In this document: positions 49,240 to 63,800 of the stretch, one piece after another
Layout of the letters: each line of letters opens with the position of its first letter
Position numbering within the stretch: the first letter of the stretch is position 1
From: Fistularia commersonii
Lineage: Eukaryota; Chordata; Actinopteri; Syngnathiformes; Fistulariidae
Length of the DNA stretch: 64,000 nt
NCBI GenBank assembly: GCA_037954325.1
Contig: JBBMNZ010000041.1
Location: 1,321,501 to 1,385,500 of the forward strand
Direction: 5' to 3'
The notes under the pieces: generated by a model
Databases searched by the model: none
Told to the model about the DNA's origin: nothing
What the model saw: only the letters and a program-made list of their open reading frames with translations
Translations under genes and position numbers: made by a program

Positions 49240-51071
49240 AAAGTTTCAACTCAGTGAGATAAACACTTTTTGACCGTATGGCTATATCTTTTCAAAATGT
49301 TGCAGGATCACAATGATTTTGACTTATATTATGCAGAATCAAGCCCTTTTCAACATATTTCAGCACCAGCAAGCTGCTAGAAAGGAATCTTTAGTTATTG
49401 ACACTCTGTTGCTAAAAAGCTTCAACTCAGTGAGAAAAACACATTTTGACCATATGGCTATATCTTTTTAAAATGTTGCAGGATCACAATGTTTTTGACT
49501 TATATTATGCATAATCAAGCCCTTTTCAACATATTTCAGCACCAGCAAGCTGCTAGAAAGGAATCTTTAGTTTTTGGACACTCTGTTGCTAAAAAGCTTC
49601 AACTCAGTGAGATAAACACTTTTTGACCATATGGCTTTATCTTTTTAAAATGTTGCAGGATCACAATGATTTTGACTTATATTATGCAGAATCAAGCCCT
49701 TTTCAACATATTTCAGCACCAGCAAGCTGCTAGAAAGGAATCTTTAGTTATTGACACTCTTTTGCAAAAAAGCTTCAACTCAGTGAGATAAACACTTTTT
49801 GACCGTATGGCTATATCTTTTCAAAATGTTGCAGGATCACAATGAATTCGACTTATATTATGCAGAATCAAGCCCTTTTCAACATATTTCAGCACCAGCA
49901 AGCTGCTAGAAAGGAATCTTTAGTTATTGACACTCTGTTGCAAAAAAGCTTCAACTCAGTGAGAAAAACAGTTTTTGACCCTATTGCTATATCTTTTCAA
50001 AATGTTGCAGGAACACAATGATTTTGACTTATATTATGCAGAATCAAGCCCTTTTCAACATATTTCAGCACCAGCAAGCTGCTAGAATGGAATCTTTAGT
50101 TATTGACACTCTATATCAAAAACGCATCAACTCAGTGAGATAAACACTTTTTGACCGTATGGCTATATCTTTTCAAAATGTTGCAGGATCACAATGATTT
50201 TGACTTATATTATGCAGAATCAAGCCCTTTTCAACATATTTCAGCACCAGCAAGCTGCTAGAAAGGAATCTTTAGTTATTGACACTCTGTTGCTAAAAAG
50301 CTTCAACTCAGTGAGAAAAACACATTTTGACCATATGGCTATATCTTTTTAAAATGTTGCAGGATCACAATGTTTTTGACTTATATTATGCATAATCAAG
50401 CCCTTTTCAACATATTTCAGCACCAGCAAGCTGCTAGAAAGGAATCTTTAGTTTTTGGACACTCTGTTGCTAAAAAGCTTCAACTCAGTGAGATAAACAC
50501 TTTTTGACCATATGGCTTTATCTTTTTAAAATGTTGCAGGATCACAATGATTTTGACTTATATTATGCAGAATCAAGCCCTTTTCAACATATTTCAGCAC
50601 CAGCAAGCTGCTAGAAAGGAATCTTTAGTTATTGACACTCTTTTGCAAAAAAGCTTCAACTCAGTGAGATAAACACTTTTTGACCGTATGGCTATATCTT
50701 TTCAAAATGTTGCAGGATCACAATGAATTCGACTTATATTATGCAGAATCAAGCCCTTTTCAACATATTTCAGCACCAGCAAGCTGCTAGAAAGGAATCT
50801 TTAGTTATTGACACTCTGTTGCAAAAAAGCTTCAACTCAGTGAGAAAAACAGTTTTTGACCCTATTGCTATATCTTTTCAAAATGTTGCAGGAACACAAT
50901 GATTTTGACTTATATTATGCAGAATCAAGCCCTTTTCAACATATTTCAGCACCAGCAAGCTGCTAGAATGGAATCTTTAGTTATTGACACTCTATATCAA
51001 AAACGCATCAACTCAGTGAGATAAACACTTTTTGACCGTATGGCTATATCTTTTCAAAATGTTGCAGGATC
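49240..51071. repeat. 881-bp 5-mer higher-order repeat, two copies
   Basis: About 49240-50190 recurs at about 50121-51071, offset 881 (5 x 176 plus 1). Markers are GCATAATC at 49509 and 50390, GTTTTTGGACAC (+1 base), CAATGAATTCGAC, and GACCCTATTGC at 49976 and 50857. The same 5-mer cassette, more rearranged, recurs with GCATAATC at 52503, 54265 and 55851 (12, 10 and 9 monomer steps). Confidence 0.8.
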
Positions 51072-54000
51072 ACATAGGTTTTGACTTATATTATGCAGAA
51101 TCAAGCCCTTTTCAACATATTTCAGCACCAGCAAGCTGCTAGAAAGGAATCTTTAGTTATTGACACTCTGTTGCAAAAAAGTTTCAACTCAGTGAGATAA
51201 ACACTTTTTGACCGTATGGCTATATCTTTTCAAAATGTTGCAGGATCACAATGATTTTGACTTATATTATGCAGAATCAAGCCCTTTTCAACATATTTCA
51301 GCACCAGCAAGCTGCTAGAAAGGAATCTTTAATTTTTGGACACTCTGTTGCTAAAAAGCTTCAACTCAGTGAGATAAACACTTTTTGACCATATGGCTTT
51401 ATCTTTTTAAAATGTTGCAGGATCACAATGATTTTGACTTATATTATGCAGAATCAAGCCCTTTTCAACATATTTCAGCACCAGCAAGCTGCTAGAAAGG
51501 AATCTTTAGTTATTGACACTCTTTATCAAAAACGCTTCAACTCTGTGAGATAAACACTTTTTGACCGTATGGCTATATCTTTTCAAAATGTTGCAGGATC
51601 ACAATGAATTTGACTCATATTATGCAGAATCAAGCCCTTTTCAACATATGTCAGCACCAGCAAGCTGCTAGAAAGGAATCTTTAGTTATTGACACTCTTT
51701 ATCAAAAACGCTTCAACTCTGTGAGATAAACACTTTTTGACCGTATGGCTATATCTTTTCACAATGTTGCAGGATCACAATGATTTTGACTTATATTATG
51801 CAGAATCAAGCCCTTTTCAACATATTTCAGCACCAGCAAGCTGCTAGAAAGGAATCTTTAGTTATTGACACTCTGTTGCAAAAAAGCTTCAACTCAGTGA
51901 GAAAACAGTTTTTGAGCCTATTGCTATATCTTTTCAAAATGTTGCAGGAACACAATGATTTTGACTTATATTATGCAGAATCAAGCCCTTTTCAACATAT
52001 TTCAGCACCAGCAAGCTGCTAGAATGGAATCTTTAGTTATTGACACTCTATATCAAAAACGCATCAACTCAGTGAGATAAACACTTTTTGACCGTATGGC
52101 TATATCTTTTCAAAATGTTGCAGGATCACATAGGTTTTGACTTATATTATGCAGAATCAAGCCCTTTTCAACATATTTCAGCACCAGCAAGCTGCTAGAA
52201 AGGAATCTTTAGTTATTGACACTCTGTTGCAAAAAAGTTTCAACTCAGTGAGATAAACACTTTTTGACCGTATGGCTATATCTTTTCAAAATGTTGCAGG
52301 ATCACAATGATTTTGACTTATATTATGCAGAATCAAGCCCTTTTCAACATATATCAGCACCAGCAAGCTGCTAGAAAGGAATCTTTAGTTATTGACACTC
52401 TGTTGCTAAAAAGCTTCAACTCAGTGAGAAAAACACATTTTGACCATATGGCTATATATTTTTAAAATGTTGCAGGATCACAATGTTTTTGACTTATATT
52501 ATGCATAATCAAGCCCTTTTCAACATATTTCAGCACCAGCAAGCTGCTAGAAAGGAATCTTTAATTTTTGGACACTCTGTTGCAAAAAAGCTTCAACTCA
52601 GTGAGAAAAACAGTTTTTGACCCTATTGCTATATCTTTTCAAAATGTTGCAGGAACACAATGATTTTGACTTATATTATGCAGAATCAAGCCCTTTTCAA
52701 CATATTTCAGCACCAGCAAGCTGCTAGAATGGAATCTTTTGTTATTGACACTCTTTATCAAAAACGCTTCAACTCAGTGAGATAAACACTTTTTGACCGT
52801 ATGGCTATATCTTTTAAAAAAGGTTGCAGGATCACAATGAATTTGATTAATATTATGCAGAATCAAGCCCTTTTCAACATATTTCAGCACCAGCAAGCTG
52901 CTAGAAAGGAATCTTTAGTTATGACACTCTGTTGCTAAAAAGCTTCAACTCAGTGAGATAAACACTTTTTGACCATATGGCTATATCTTTTTAAAATGTT
53001 GCAAGATCACAATGATTTTGACTTATATTATGCAGAATCAAGCCCTTTTCAACATATTTCAGCACCAGCAAGCTGCTAGAAAGGAATCTTTAGTTATTGA
53101 CACTCTTTTGCAAAAAAGCTTCAACTCAGTGAGATAAACACTTTTTGACCGTATGGCTATATCTTTTCAAAATGTTGCAGGATCACAATGAATTCGACTT
53201 GTATTATGCAGAATCAAGCCCTTTTCAACATATTTCAGCACCAGCAAGCTGCTAGAAAGGAATCTTTAGTTATTGACACTCTTTATCAAAAACGCTTCAA
53301 CTCTGTGAGATAAACACTTTTTGACCGTATGGCTATATCTTTTCAAAATGTTGCAGGATCACAATGAATTTGACTCATATTATGCAGAATCAAGCCCTTT
53401 TCAACATATGTCAGCACCAGCAAGCTGCTAGAAAGGAATCTTTAGTTATTGACACTCTTTATCAAAAACGCTTCAACTCTGTGAGATAAACACTTTTTGA
53501 CCGTATGGCTATATCTTTTCACAATGTTGCAGGATCACAATGATTTTGACTTATATTATGCAGAATCAAGCCCTTTTCAACATATTTCAGCACCAGCAAG
53601 CTGCTAGAAAGGAATCTTTAGTTATTGACACTCTGTTGCAAAAAAACCTTCAACTCAGTGAGAAAAACAGTTTTTGACCCTATTGCTATATCTTTTCAAA
53701 ATGTTGCAGGAACACAATGATTTTGACTTATATTATGCAGAATCAAGCCCTTTTCAACATATTTCAGCACCAGCAAGCTGCTAGAATGGAATCTTTAGTT
53801 ATTGACACTCTATATCAAAAACGCATCAACTCAGTGAGATAAACACTTTTTGACCGTATGGCTATATCTTTTCAAAATGTTGCAGGATCACATAGGTTTT
53901 GACTTATATTATGCAGAATCAAGCCCTTTTCAACATATTTCAGCACCAGCAAGCTGCTAGAAAGGAATCTTTAGTGATTGACACTCTGTTGCAAAAAAGT

Positions 54001-57000
54001 TTCAACTCAGTGAGATAAACACTTTTTGACCGTATGGCTATATCTTTTCAAAATGTTGCAGGATCACAATGATTTTGACTTATATTATGCAGAATCAAGC
54101 CCTTTTCAACATATTTCAGCACCAGCAAGCTGCTAGAAAGGAATCTTTAGTTATTGACACTCTGTTGCTAAAAAGCTTCAACTCAGTGAGAAAAACACAT
54201 TTTGACCATATGGCTATATCTTTTTAAAATGTTGCAGGATCACAATGTTTTTGACTTATATTATGCATAATCAAGCCCTTTTCAACATATTTCAGCACCA
54301 GCAAGCTGCTAGAAAGGAATCTTTAATTTTTGGACACTCTGTTGCTAAAAAGCTTCAACTCAGTGAGATAAACACTTTTTGACCATATGGCTTTATCTTT
54401 TTAAAATGTTGCAGGATCACAATGATTTTGACTTATATTATGCAGAATCAAGCCCTTTTCAACATATTTCAGCACCAGCAAGCTGCTAGAAAGGAATCCT
54501 TAGTTATTGACACTCTTTTGCAAAAAAGCTTCAACTCAGTGAGATAAACACTTTTTGACCGTATGGCTATATCTTTTTAAAATGTTGCAGGATCACAATG
54601 ATTTTGACTTATATTATGCAGAATCAAGCCCTTTTCAACATATTTCAGCACCAGCAACCTGCCCAGAAAGGAATCTTTAGTTATTGACACTCTTTTGCAA
54701 AAAAGCTTCAACTCAGTGAGATAAACACTTTTTGACCGTATGGCTATATCTTTTCAAAATGTTGCAGGATCACAATGAATTCGACTTATATTATGCAGAA
54801 TCGAGCCCTTTTCAACATATTTCAGCACCAGCAAGCTGCTAGAAAGGAATCTTTAGTTATTGACACTCTTTATCAAAAACGCTTCAACTCTGTGAGATAA
54901 ACACTTTTTGACCGTATGGCTGTATCTTTTCAAAATGTTGCAGGATCACAATGAATTTGACTCATATTATGCAGAATCAAGCCCTTTTCAACATATTTAG
55001 GCACCAGCAAGCTGCTAGAAAGGAATCTTTAGTTATTGACACTCTTTATCAAAAACGCTTCAACTCTGTGAGATAAACACTTTTTGACCGTATGGCTATG
55101 TCTTTTCACAATGTTGCAGGATCACAATGATTTTGACTTATATTATGCAGAATCAAGCCCTTTTCAACATATTTCAGCACCAGCAAGCTGCTAGAAAGGA
55201 ATCTTTAGTTATTGACACTCTGTTGCAAAAAAGCTTCAACTCAGTGAGAAAAACAGTTTTTGACCCTATTGCTATATCTTTTCAAAATGTTGCAGGAACA
55301 CAATGATTTTGACTTATATTATGCAGAATCAAGCCCTTTTCAACATATTTCAGCACCAGCAAGCTGCTAGAATGGAATCTTTAGTTATTGACACTCTATA
55401 TCAAAAACGCATCAACTCAGTGAGATAAACACTTTTTGACCGTATGGCTATATCTTTTCAAAATGTTGCAGGATCACATAGGTTTTGACTTATATTATGC
55501 AGAATCAAGCCCTTTTCAACATATTTCAGCACCAGCAAGCTGCTAGAAAGGAATCTTTAGTTATTGACACTCTGTTGCAAAAAAGTTTCAACTCAGTGAG
55601 ATAAACACTTTTTGACCGTATGGCTATATCTTTTCAAAATGTTGCAGGATCACAATGATTTTGACTTATATTATGCAGAATCAAGCCCTTTCCAACATAT
55701 TTCAGCACCAGCAAGCTGCTAGAAAGGAATCTTTAGTTATTGACACTCTGTTGCTAAAAAGCTTCAACTCAGTGAGAAAAACACATTTTGATCATATGGC
55801 TATATCTTTTTAAAATGTTGCAGGATCACAATGTTTTTGACTTATATTATGCATAATCAAGCCCTTTTCAACATATTTCAGCACCAGCAAGCTGCTAGAA
55901 AGGAATCTTTAATTTTTGGACACTCTGTTGCTAAAAAGCTTCAACTCAGTGAGATAAACACTTTTTGACCATATGGCTTTATCTTTTTAAAATGTTGCAG
56001 GATCACAATGATTTTGACTTATATTATGCAGAATCAAGCCCTTTTCAACATATTTCAGCACCAGCAAGCTGCTAGAAAGGAATCCTTAGTTATTGACACT
56101 CTTTTGCAAAAAAGCTTCAACTCAGTGAGATAAACACTTTTTGACCGTATGGCTATATCTTTTAAAAAAGGTTGCAGGATCACAATGAATTTGATTAATA
56201 TTATGCAGAATCAAGCCCTTTTCAACATATTTCAGCACCAGCAAGCTGCTAGAAAGGAATCTTTAGTTATGACACTCTGTTGCTAAAAAGCTTCAACTCA
56301 GTGAGATAAACACTTTTTGACCATATGGCTATATCTTTTTAAAACGTTGCAGGATCACAATGAATTTGACTTATATTATGCAGAATCAAGCCCTTTTCAA
56401 CATATTTCAGCACCAGCAAGCTGCTAGAAAGGAATCTTTAGTTATTGACACTCTGTTGCTAAAAAGCTTCAACTCAGTGAGATAAACACTTTTTGACCAA
56501 ATGGCTTTATCTTTTTAAAATATTGCAGGATCACAATGATTTTGACTTATATTATGCAGAATCAAGCCCTTTTCAACATATTTCAGCACCAGCAAGCTGC
56601 TAGAAAGGAATATTTAGTTATTGACACTCTTTTGCAAAAAAGCTTCAACTCAGTGAGATAAACACGTTTTGACCGTATGGCTGTATCTTTTCAAAATGTT
56701 GCAGGATCACAATGAATTTGACTTATATTATGCAAAATCAAGCCCTTTTCAACATATTTCAGCACCAGCAAGCTGCTAGAAAGGAATCTTTAGTTATGTA
56801 CACTCTGTTGCAAAAAAGCTTCAACTCAGTGAGAAAAACACATTTTGACCATATGGCTATATCTTTTTAAAATGTTTCAGGATCACAATAATTTTGACTT
56901 ATATTATGCAGAATCAAGCCCTTTTCAACATATTTCAGCACCAGCAAGCTGCTAGAAAGGAATCTTTAGTCATTGACACTCTGTTACAAAAAAAGCTTCA

Positions 57001-57899
57001 ACTCAGTGAGATAAACACTTTTTGACCATATGGCTATATCTTTTCAAATTGTTACAGGATCACAATGATTTTGACTTATATTATGCAGAATTAAGCCCTT
57101 TTCAACATATTTCAGCACCAGCAAGCTGCTAGAAAAGAATCTTTAGTTATTGACACTCTTTATCAAAAACACTTCAACTCAGTGAGATAAACACTTTTTG
57201 ACCGTATGGCTATATCTTTTCAAAATGTTGCAGGATCACAATGAATTTGACTTATATTATGCAGAATCAAGCCCTTTTCAACATATTTCAGCACCAGCAA
57301 GCTGCTAGAAAGGACTCTTTAGTTATTGACATTCTGTTGCTAAAAAGCTTCAACTCAGTGAGATAAACACTTTTTGACCATATGACTATATCTTTTTAAA
57401 AAGTTGCAGGATCACAATGATTTTGACTAATATTATGCAGAATCAAGCCCTTTTCAACATATTTCAGCACCAGCAAGCTGCTAGAAAGGAATCTTTAGTT
57501 ATTGACACTCTTTATCAAAAAAGCTTCAACTCAGTGAGATAAACACTTTTTGACCGTATGGCTATATCTTTTCAAAATGTTGCATGATCACAATAATTTT
57601 GATTTATATTATGCAGAATCAAGCCCTTTTCTACATATTTCAGCACCAGCAAGCTGCTAGAAAGGGATCTATAGTTATTGACACTCTTTTCCAAAGACGC
57701 TTCAACTCAGTGAGATAAACACTTTTTGACCATATGGTTATATCTTTTTAAAATGTTGCAGGATCACAATGATTTTGACTTATATTATGCAGAATCAAGC
57801 CCTTTTCAACATATTTCAGCACCAGCAAGCTGCTAGAAAGGAATCTTGAGTTATTGACACTCCTTTGCAAAAAAGCTTCAAATCAGTGAGATAAACACT

Positions 57900-60800
57900 T
57901 TTTGACCGTATGGCTATATCTTTTAAAAAAGGTTGCAGGATCACAATGAATTTGACTTATATTATGCAGAATCAAGCCCTTTTCAACATATTTCAGCACC
58001 AGCAAGCTGCTAGAAAGGAATCTTTAGTTATTGACACTCTGTTGCTAAAATGCTTCAACTCAGTGAGACAAACACTTTTTGACCATATGGCTATATCTTT
58101 TTAAAATGTTGCAGGATCACAATGATTTTGACTTATATTATGCAGAATCAAGCCCTTTTCAACATATTTCAGCACCAGCAAGCTGCTAGAAAGGAATCTT
58201 TAGTTATTGACACTCTGTTGCTAAAAAGCTTCAACTCAGTGAGATAAACACTTTTTGACCAAATGGCTTTATCTTTTTAAAATGTTGCAGGATCACAATG
58301 ATTTTGACTTATATTATGCAGAATCAAGCCCTTTTCAACATATTTCAGCACCAGCAAGCTGCTAGAAAGGAATATTTAGTTATTGACACTCTTTTGCAAA
58401 AAAGCTTCAACTCAGTGAGAAAAACACATTTTGACCATATGGCTATATCTTTTCAAAATGTTGCAGGATCACAATGATTTTGATTTATATTATGCAGAAT
58501 CAAGCCCTTTTCAACATATTTCAGCACCAGCAAGCTGCTAGAAAGGAATCTTTAGTTATTGACACTCTTTATCAAAAACGCTTCAACTCTGTGAGATAAA
58601 CACTTTTTGACCGTATGGCTATATCTTTTCAAAATGTTGCAGGATCACAATGATTTTGACTTATATTATGCAGAATCAAGCCCTTTTCAACATATTTCAG
58701 CACCAGCAAGCTGCTAGAAAGGAATCTTTAGTTATTGACACTCTGTTGCAAAAAAGCTTCAACTCAGTGAGAAAAACAGTTTTTGACCATATTGCTATAT
58801 CTTTTCAAAATGTTGCAGGAACACAATGATTTTGACTTATATTATGCAGAATAAAGCCCTTTTCAACATATTTCAGCACCAGCAAGCTGCTAGAATGGAA
58901 TCTTTAGTTATTGACACTTTTTATCAAAAACGCTTCAACTCAGTGAGATAAACACTTTATGACCGTATGGCTATATCTTTTCAAAATGTTGCAGGATCAC
59001 AATGATTTTGACTTATATTATGCAGAATCAAGCCCTTTTCAACATATTTCAGCACCAGCAAGCTGCTAGAAAGGAATCTATAGTTATTGACACTCTTTTC
59101 CAAAGACGCTTCAACTCAGTGAGATAAACACTTTTTGACCGTATGGCTATATCTTTTCAAAATGTTGCAGGATCACAATGAATTTGACTTATATTATGCA
59201 AAATCAAGCCCTTTTCAACATATTTCAGCACCAGCAAGCTGCTAGAAAGGAATCTTTAGTTATTGACATTCTGTTGCTAAAAAGCTTCAACTCAGTGAGA
59301 TAAACACTTTTTGACCATATGGCTATATCTTTTTAAAATGTTGCAGGATCACAATGATTTTGACTAATATTATGCAGAATCAAGCCCTTTTCAACATATT
59401 TCAGCACCAGCAAGCTGCTAGAAAGGAATCTTTAGTTATTGACACTCTTTATCAAAAAAGCTTAAACTCAGTGAGATAAACACTTTTTGACCGTATGGCT
59501 ATATCTTTTCAAAATGTTGCATGATCACAATGATTTTGACTTATATTATGCAGAATCAAGCCCTTTTCAACATATTTCAGCACCAGCAAGCTGCTAGAAA
59601 GGGATTTTTAGTTATTGACACTCTTTTCCAAAGACGCTTCAACTCAGTGAGATAAACACTTTTTGACCATATGGTTATATCTTTTTAAAATGTTGCAGGA
59701 TCACAATGATTTTGACTTATATTATGCAGAATCAAGCCCTTTTCAACATATTTCAGCACCAGCAAGCTGCTAGAAAGGAATCTTTAGTTATTGACACTCT
59801 GTTGCTAAAAAGCTTCAACTCAGTGAGATAAACACTTTTTGACCATATGGCTTTATCTTTTTAAAATGTTGCAGGATCACAATGATTTTGACTTATATTA
59901 TGCAGAATCAAGCCCTTTTCAACATATTTCAGCACCAGCAAGCAGCTAGAAAGGAATCTTTAGTTATTGACACTCTTTATCAAAAACGCTTCAACTCAGT
60001 GAGATAAACACTTTTTGACCGTATGGCTATATCTTTTCAAAAAATTGCAGGATCACAATGAATTTGACTTATATTATGCAGAATCAAGCCCTTTTTTCAA
60101 CATATTTCAGCACCAGCAAGCTGCTAGAAAGGAATCTTTAGTTATTGACATTCTGTTGCTAAAAAGCTTCAACTCAGTGAGATAAACACTTTTTGACCAT
60201 ATGGCTATATCTTTTTAAAATGTTGCAGGATCACAATGATTTTGACTAATATTATGCAGAATCAAGCCCTTTTCAACATATTTCAGCACCAGCAAGCTGC
60301 TAGAAAGGAATCTTTAGTCATTGACACTCTTTTGCAAAAAAGCTTCAACTCAGTGAGATAAACACTTTTTGACCAGATGGCTATATCTTTTCAAATTGTT
60401 GCAGGATCACAATGATTTTGACTTATATTATGCAGAATTAAGCCCTTTTCAACATATTTAAGCACCAGCAACCTGCTAGAAAAGAATCTTTAGTTATTGA
60501 CACTCTTTATCAAAAACGCTTCAACTCAGTGAGATAAACACTTTTTGACCGTATGGCTATATCTTTTCAAAATGTTGCAGGATCACAATGAATTTGACTT
60601 ATATTATGCAGAATCAAGCCCTTTTCAACATATTTCAGCACCAGCAAGCTGCTAGAAAGGAATCTTTAGTTATTGACACTCTGTTGCTAAAAAGCTTCAA
60701 CTCAGTGAGATAAACACTTTTTGACCAAATGGCTTTATCTTTTTAAAATGTTGCAGGATCACAATGATTTTGACTAATATTATGCAGAATCAAGCCCTTT

Positions 60801-63800
60801 TCAACATATTTCAGCACCAGCAAGCTGCTAGAAAGGAATATTTAGTTATTGACACTCTTTTGCAAAAAAGCTTCAACTCAGTGAGATAAACACTTTTTGA
60901 CCGTGTGGCTGTATCTTTTCAAAATGTTGCAGGATCACAATGAATTTGACTTATATTATGCAGAATCAAGCCCTTTTCAACATATTTCAGCACCAGCAAG
61001 CTGCTAGAAAGGAATCTTTAGTTATGTACTCTCTGTTGCAAAAAAGCTTCAACTCAGTGAGAAAAACACATTTTGACCATATGGCTATATCTTTTCAAAA
61101 TGTTGCAGGATCACAATGATTTTGATTTATATTATGCAGAATCAAGCCCTTTTCAACATATTTCAGCACCAGCAAGCTGCTAGAAAGGAATCTTTAGTTA
61201 TTGACACTCTTTATCAAAAACGCTTCAACTCTGTGAGATAAACACTTTTTGACCGTATGGCTATATCTTTTCAAAATGTTGCAGGATCACAATGATTTTG
61301 ACTTATATTATGCAGAATCAAGCCCTTTTCAACATATTTCAGCACCAGCAAGCTGCTAGAAAGGAATCTTTAGTTATTGACACTCTGTTGCAAAAAAGCT
61401 TCAACTCAGTGAGAAAAACAGTTTTTGACCATATTGCTATATCTTTTCAAAATGTTGCAGGAACACAATGATTTTGACTTATATTATGCAGAATCAAGCC
61501 CTTTTCAACATATTTCAGCACCAGCAAGCTGCTAGAATGGAATCTTTAGTTATTGACACTCTTTATCAAAAACGCTTCAACTCAGTGAGATAAACACTTT
61601 ATGACCGTATGGCTATATATTTTCAAAATGTTGCAGGATCACATAGGTTTTGACTTATATTATGCAGTATCAAGCCCTTTTCAACATATTTCAGCACCAG
61701 CAAGCTGCTAGAAAGGAATCTTTAGTTATTGACACTCTTTATCAAAAAAGCTTCAACTCAGTGAGATAAACACTTTTTGACCGTATGGCTATATCTTTTC
61801 AAAATGTTGCAGGATCACAATGATTTTGACTTATATTATGCAGAATCAAGCACTTTTCAACATATTTCAGCACCAGCAAGCTGCTAGAAAGGAATCTATA
61901 GTTATTGACACTCTTTTCCAAAGACGCTTCAACTCAGTGAGATAAACACTTTTTGACCGTATGGCTATATCTTTTCAAAATGTTGCAGGATCACAATGAA
62001 TTTGACTTATATTATGCAGAATCAAGCCCTTTTCAACATATTTCAGCACCAGCAAGCTGCTAGAAAGGAATCTTTAGTTATTGACACTCCTTTGCAAAAA
62101 AGCTTCAAATCAGTGAGATAAACACTTTTTGACCGTATGGCTATATCTTTTAAAAAAGGTTGCAGGATCACAATGAATTTGACTTATATTATGCAGAATC
62201 AAGCCCTTTTCAACATATTTCAGCAACAGCTAGCTGCTAGAAAGGAATCTTTAGTTATTGACACTCTGTTGCTAAAATGCTTCAACTCAGTGAGACATAC
62301 ACTTTTTGACCATATGGCTATATCTTTTTAAAATGTTGCAGGATCACAATGATTTTGACTTATATTATGCAGAATCAAGCCCTTTTCAACATATTTCAGC
62401 ACCAGCAAGCTGCTAGAAAGGAATCTTTAGTTATTGACACTCTGTTGCTAAAAAGCTTCAACTCAGTGAGATAAACACTTTTTGACCAAATGGCTTTATC
62501 TTTTTAAAATGTTGCAGGATCACAATGATTTTGACTTATATTATGCAGAATCAAGCCCTTTTCAACATATTTCAGCACCAGCAAGCTGCTAGAAAGGAAT
62601 ATTTAGTTATTGACACTCTTTTGCAAAAAAGCTTCAACTCAGTGAGAAAAACACATTTTGACCATATGGCTATATCTTTTCAAAATGTTGCAGGATCACA
62701 ATGATTTTGATTTATATTATGCAGAATCAAGCCCTTTTCAACATATTTCAGCACCAGCAAGCTGCTAGAAAGGAATCTTTAGTTATTGACACTCTTTATC
62801 AAAAACGCTTCAACTCTGTGAGATAAACACTTTTTGACCGTATGGCTATATCTTTTCAAAATGTTGCAGGATCACAATGATTTTGACTTATATTATGCAG
62901 AATCAAGCCCTTTTCAACATATTTCAGCACCAGCAAGCTGCTAGAAAGGAATCTTTAGTTATTGACACTCTGTTGCAAAAAAGCTTCAACTCAGTGAGAA
63001 AAACAGTTTTTGACCATATTGCTCTATCTTTTCAAAATGTTGCAGGAACACAATGATTTTGACTTATATTATGCAGAATAAAGCCCTTTTCAACATATTT
63101 CAGCACCAGCAAGCTGCTAGAATGGAATCTTTAGTTATTGACACTTTTTATCAAAAACGCTTCAACTCAGTGAGATAAACACTTTATGACCGTATGGCTA
63201 TATATTTTCAAAATGTTGCAGGATCACATAGGTTTTGACTTATATTATGCAGTATCAAGCCCTTTTCAACATATTTCAGCACCAGCAAGCTGCTAGAAAG
63301 GAATCTTTAGTTATTGACACTCTTTATCAAAAAAGCTTCAACTCAGTGAGATAAACACTTTTTGACCGTATGGCTATATCTTTTCAAAATGTTGCAGGAT
63401 CACAATGATTTTGACTTATATTATGCAGAATCAAGCCCTTTTCAACATATTTCAGCACCAGCAAGCTGCTAGAAAGGAATCTATAGTTATTGACACTCTT
63501 TTCCAAAGACGCTTCAACTCAGTGAGATAAACACTTTTTGACCGTATGGCTATATCTTTTCAAAATGTTGCAGGATCACAATGAATTTGACTTATATTAT
63601 GCAGAATCAAGCCCTTTTCAACATATTTCAGCACCAGCAAGCTGCTAGAAAGGAATCTTTAGTTATTGACATTCTGTTGCTAAAAAGCTTCAACTCAGTG
63701 AGATAAACACTTTTTGACCATATGGCTATATCTTTTTAAAATGTTGCAGGATCACAATGATTTTGACTAATATTATGCAGAATCAAGCCCTTTTCAACAT

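Noticed and set aside
51780..52022. 80-codon open reading frame, the longest in the window
   Set aside because: It is opened by a one-base deletion (GAGAAAACAG for GAGAAAAACAG near 51900) that shifts frame at a monomer boundary. It is satellite read-through.
57910..62331. 64-codon open reading frames at 57910 and 62137
   Set aside because: Both derive from the TTTTAAAAAAGGTTGC insertion monomer, copied by the 24-mer duplication. No evidence of a gene.
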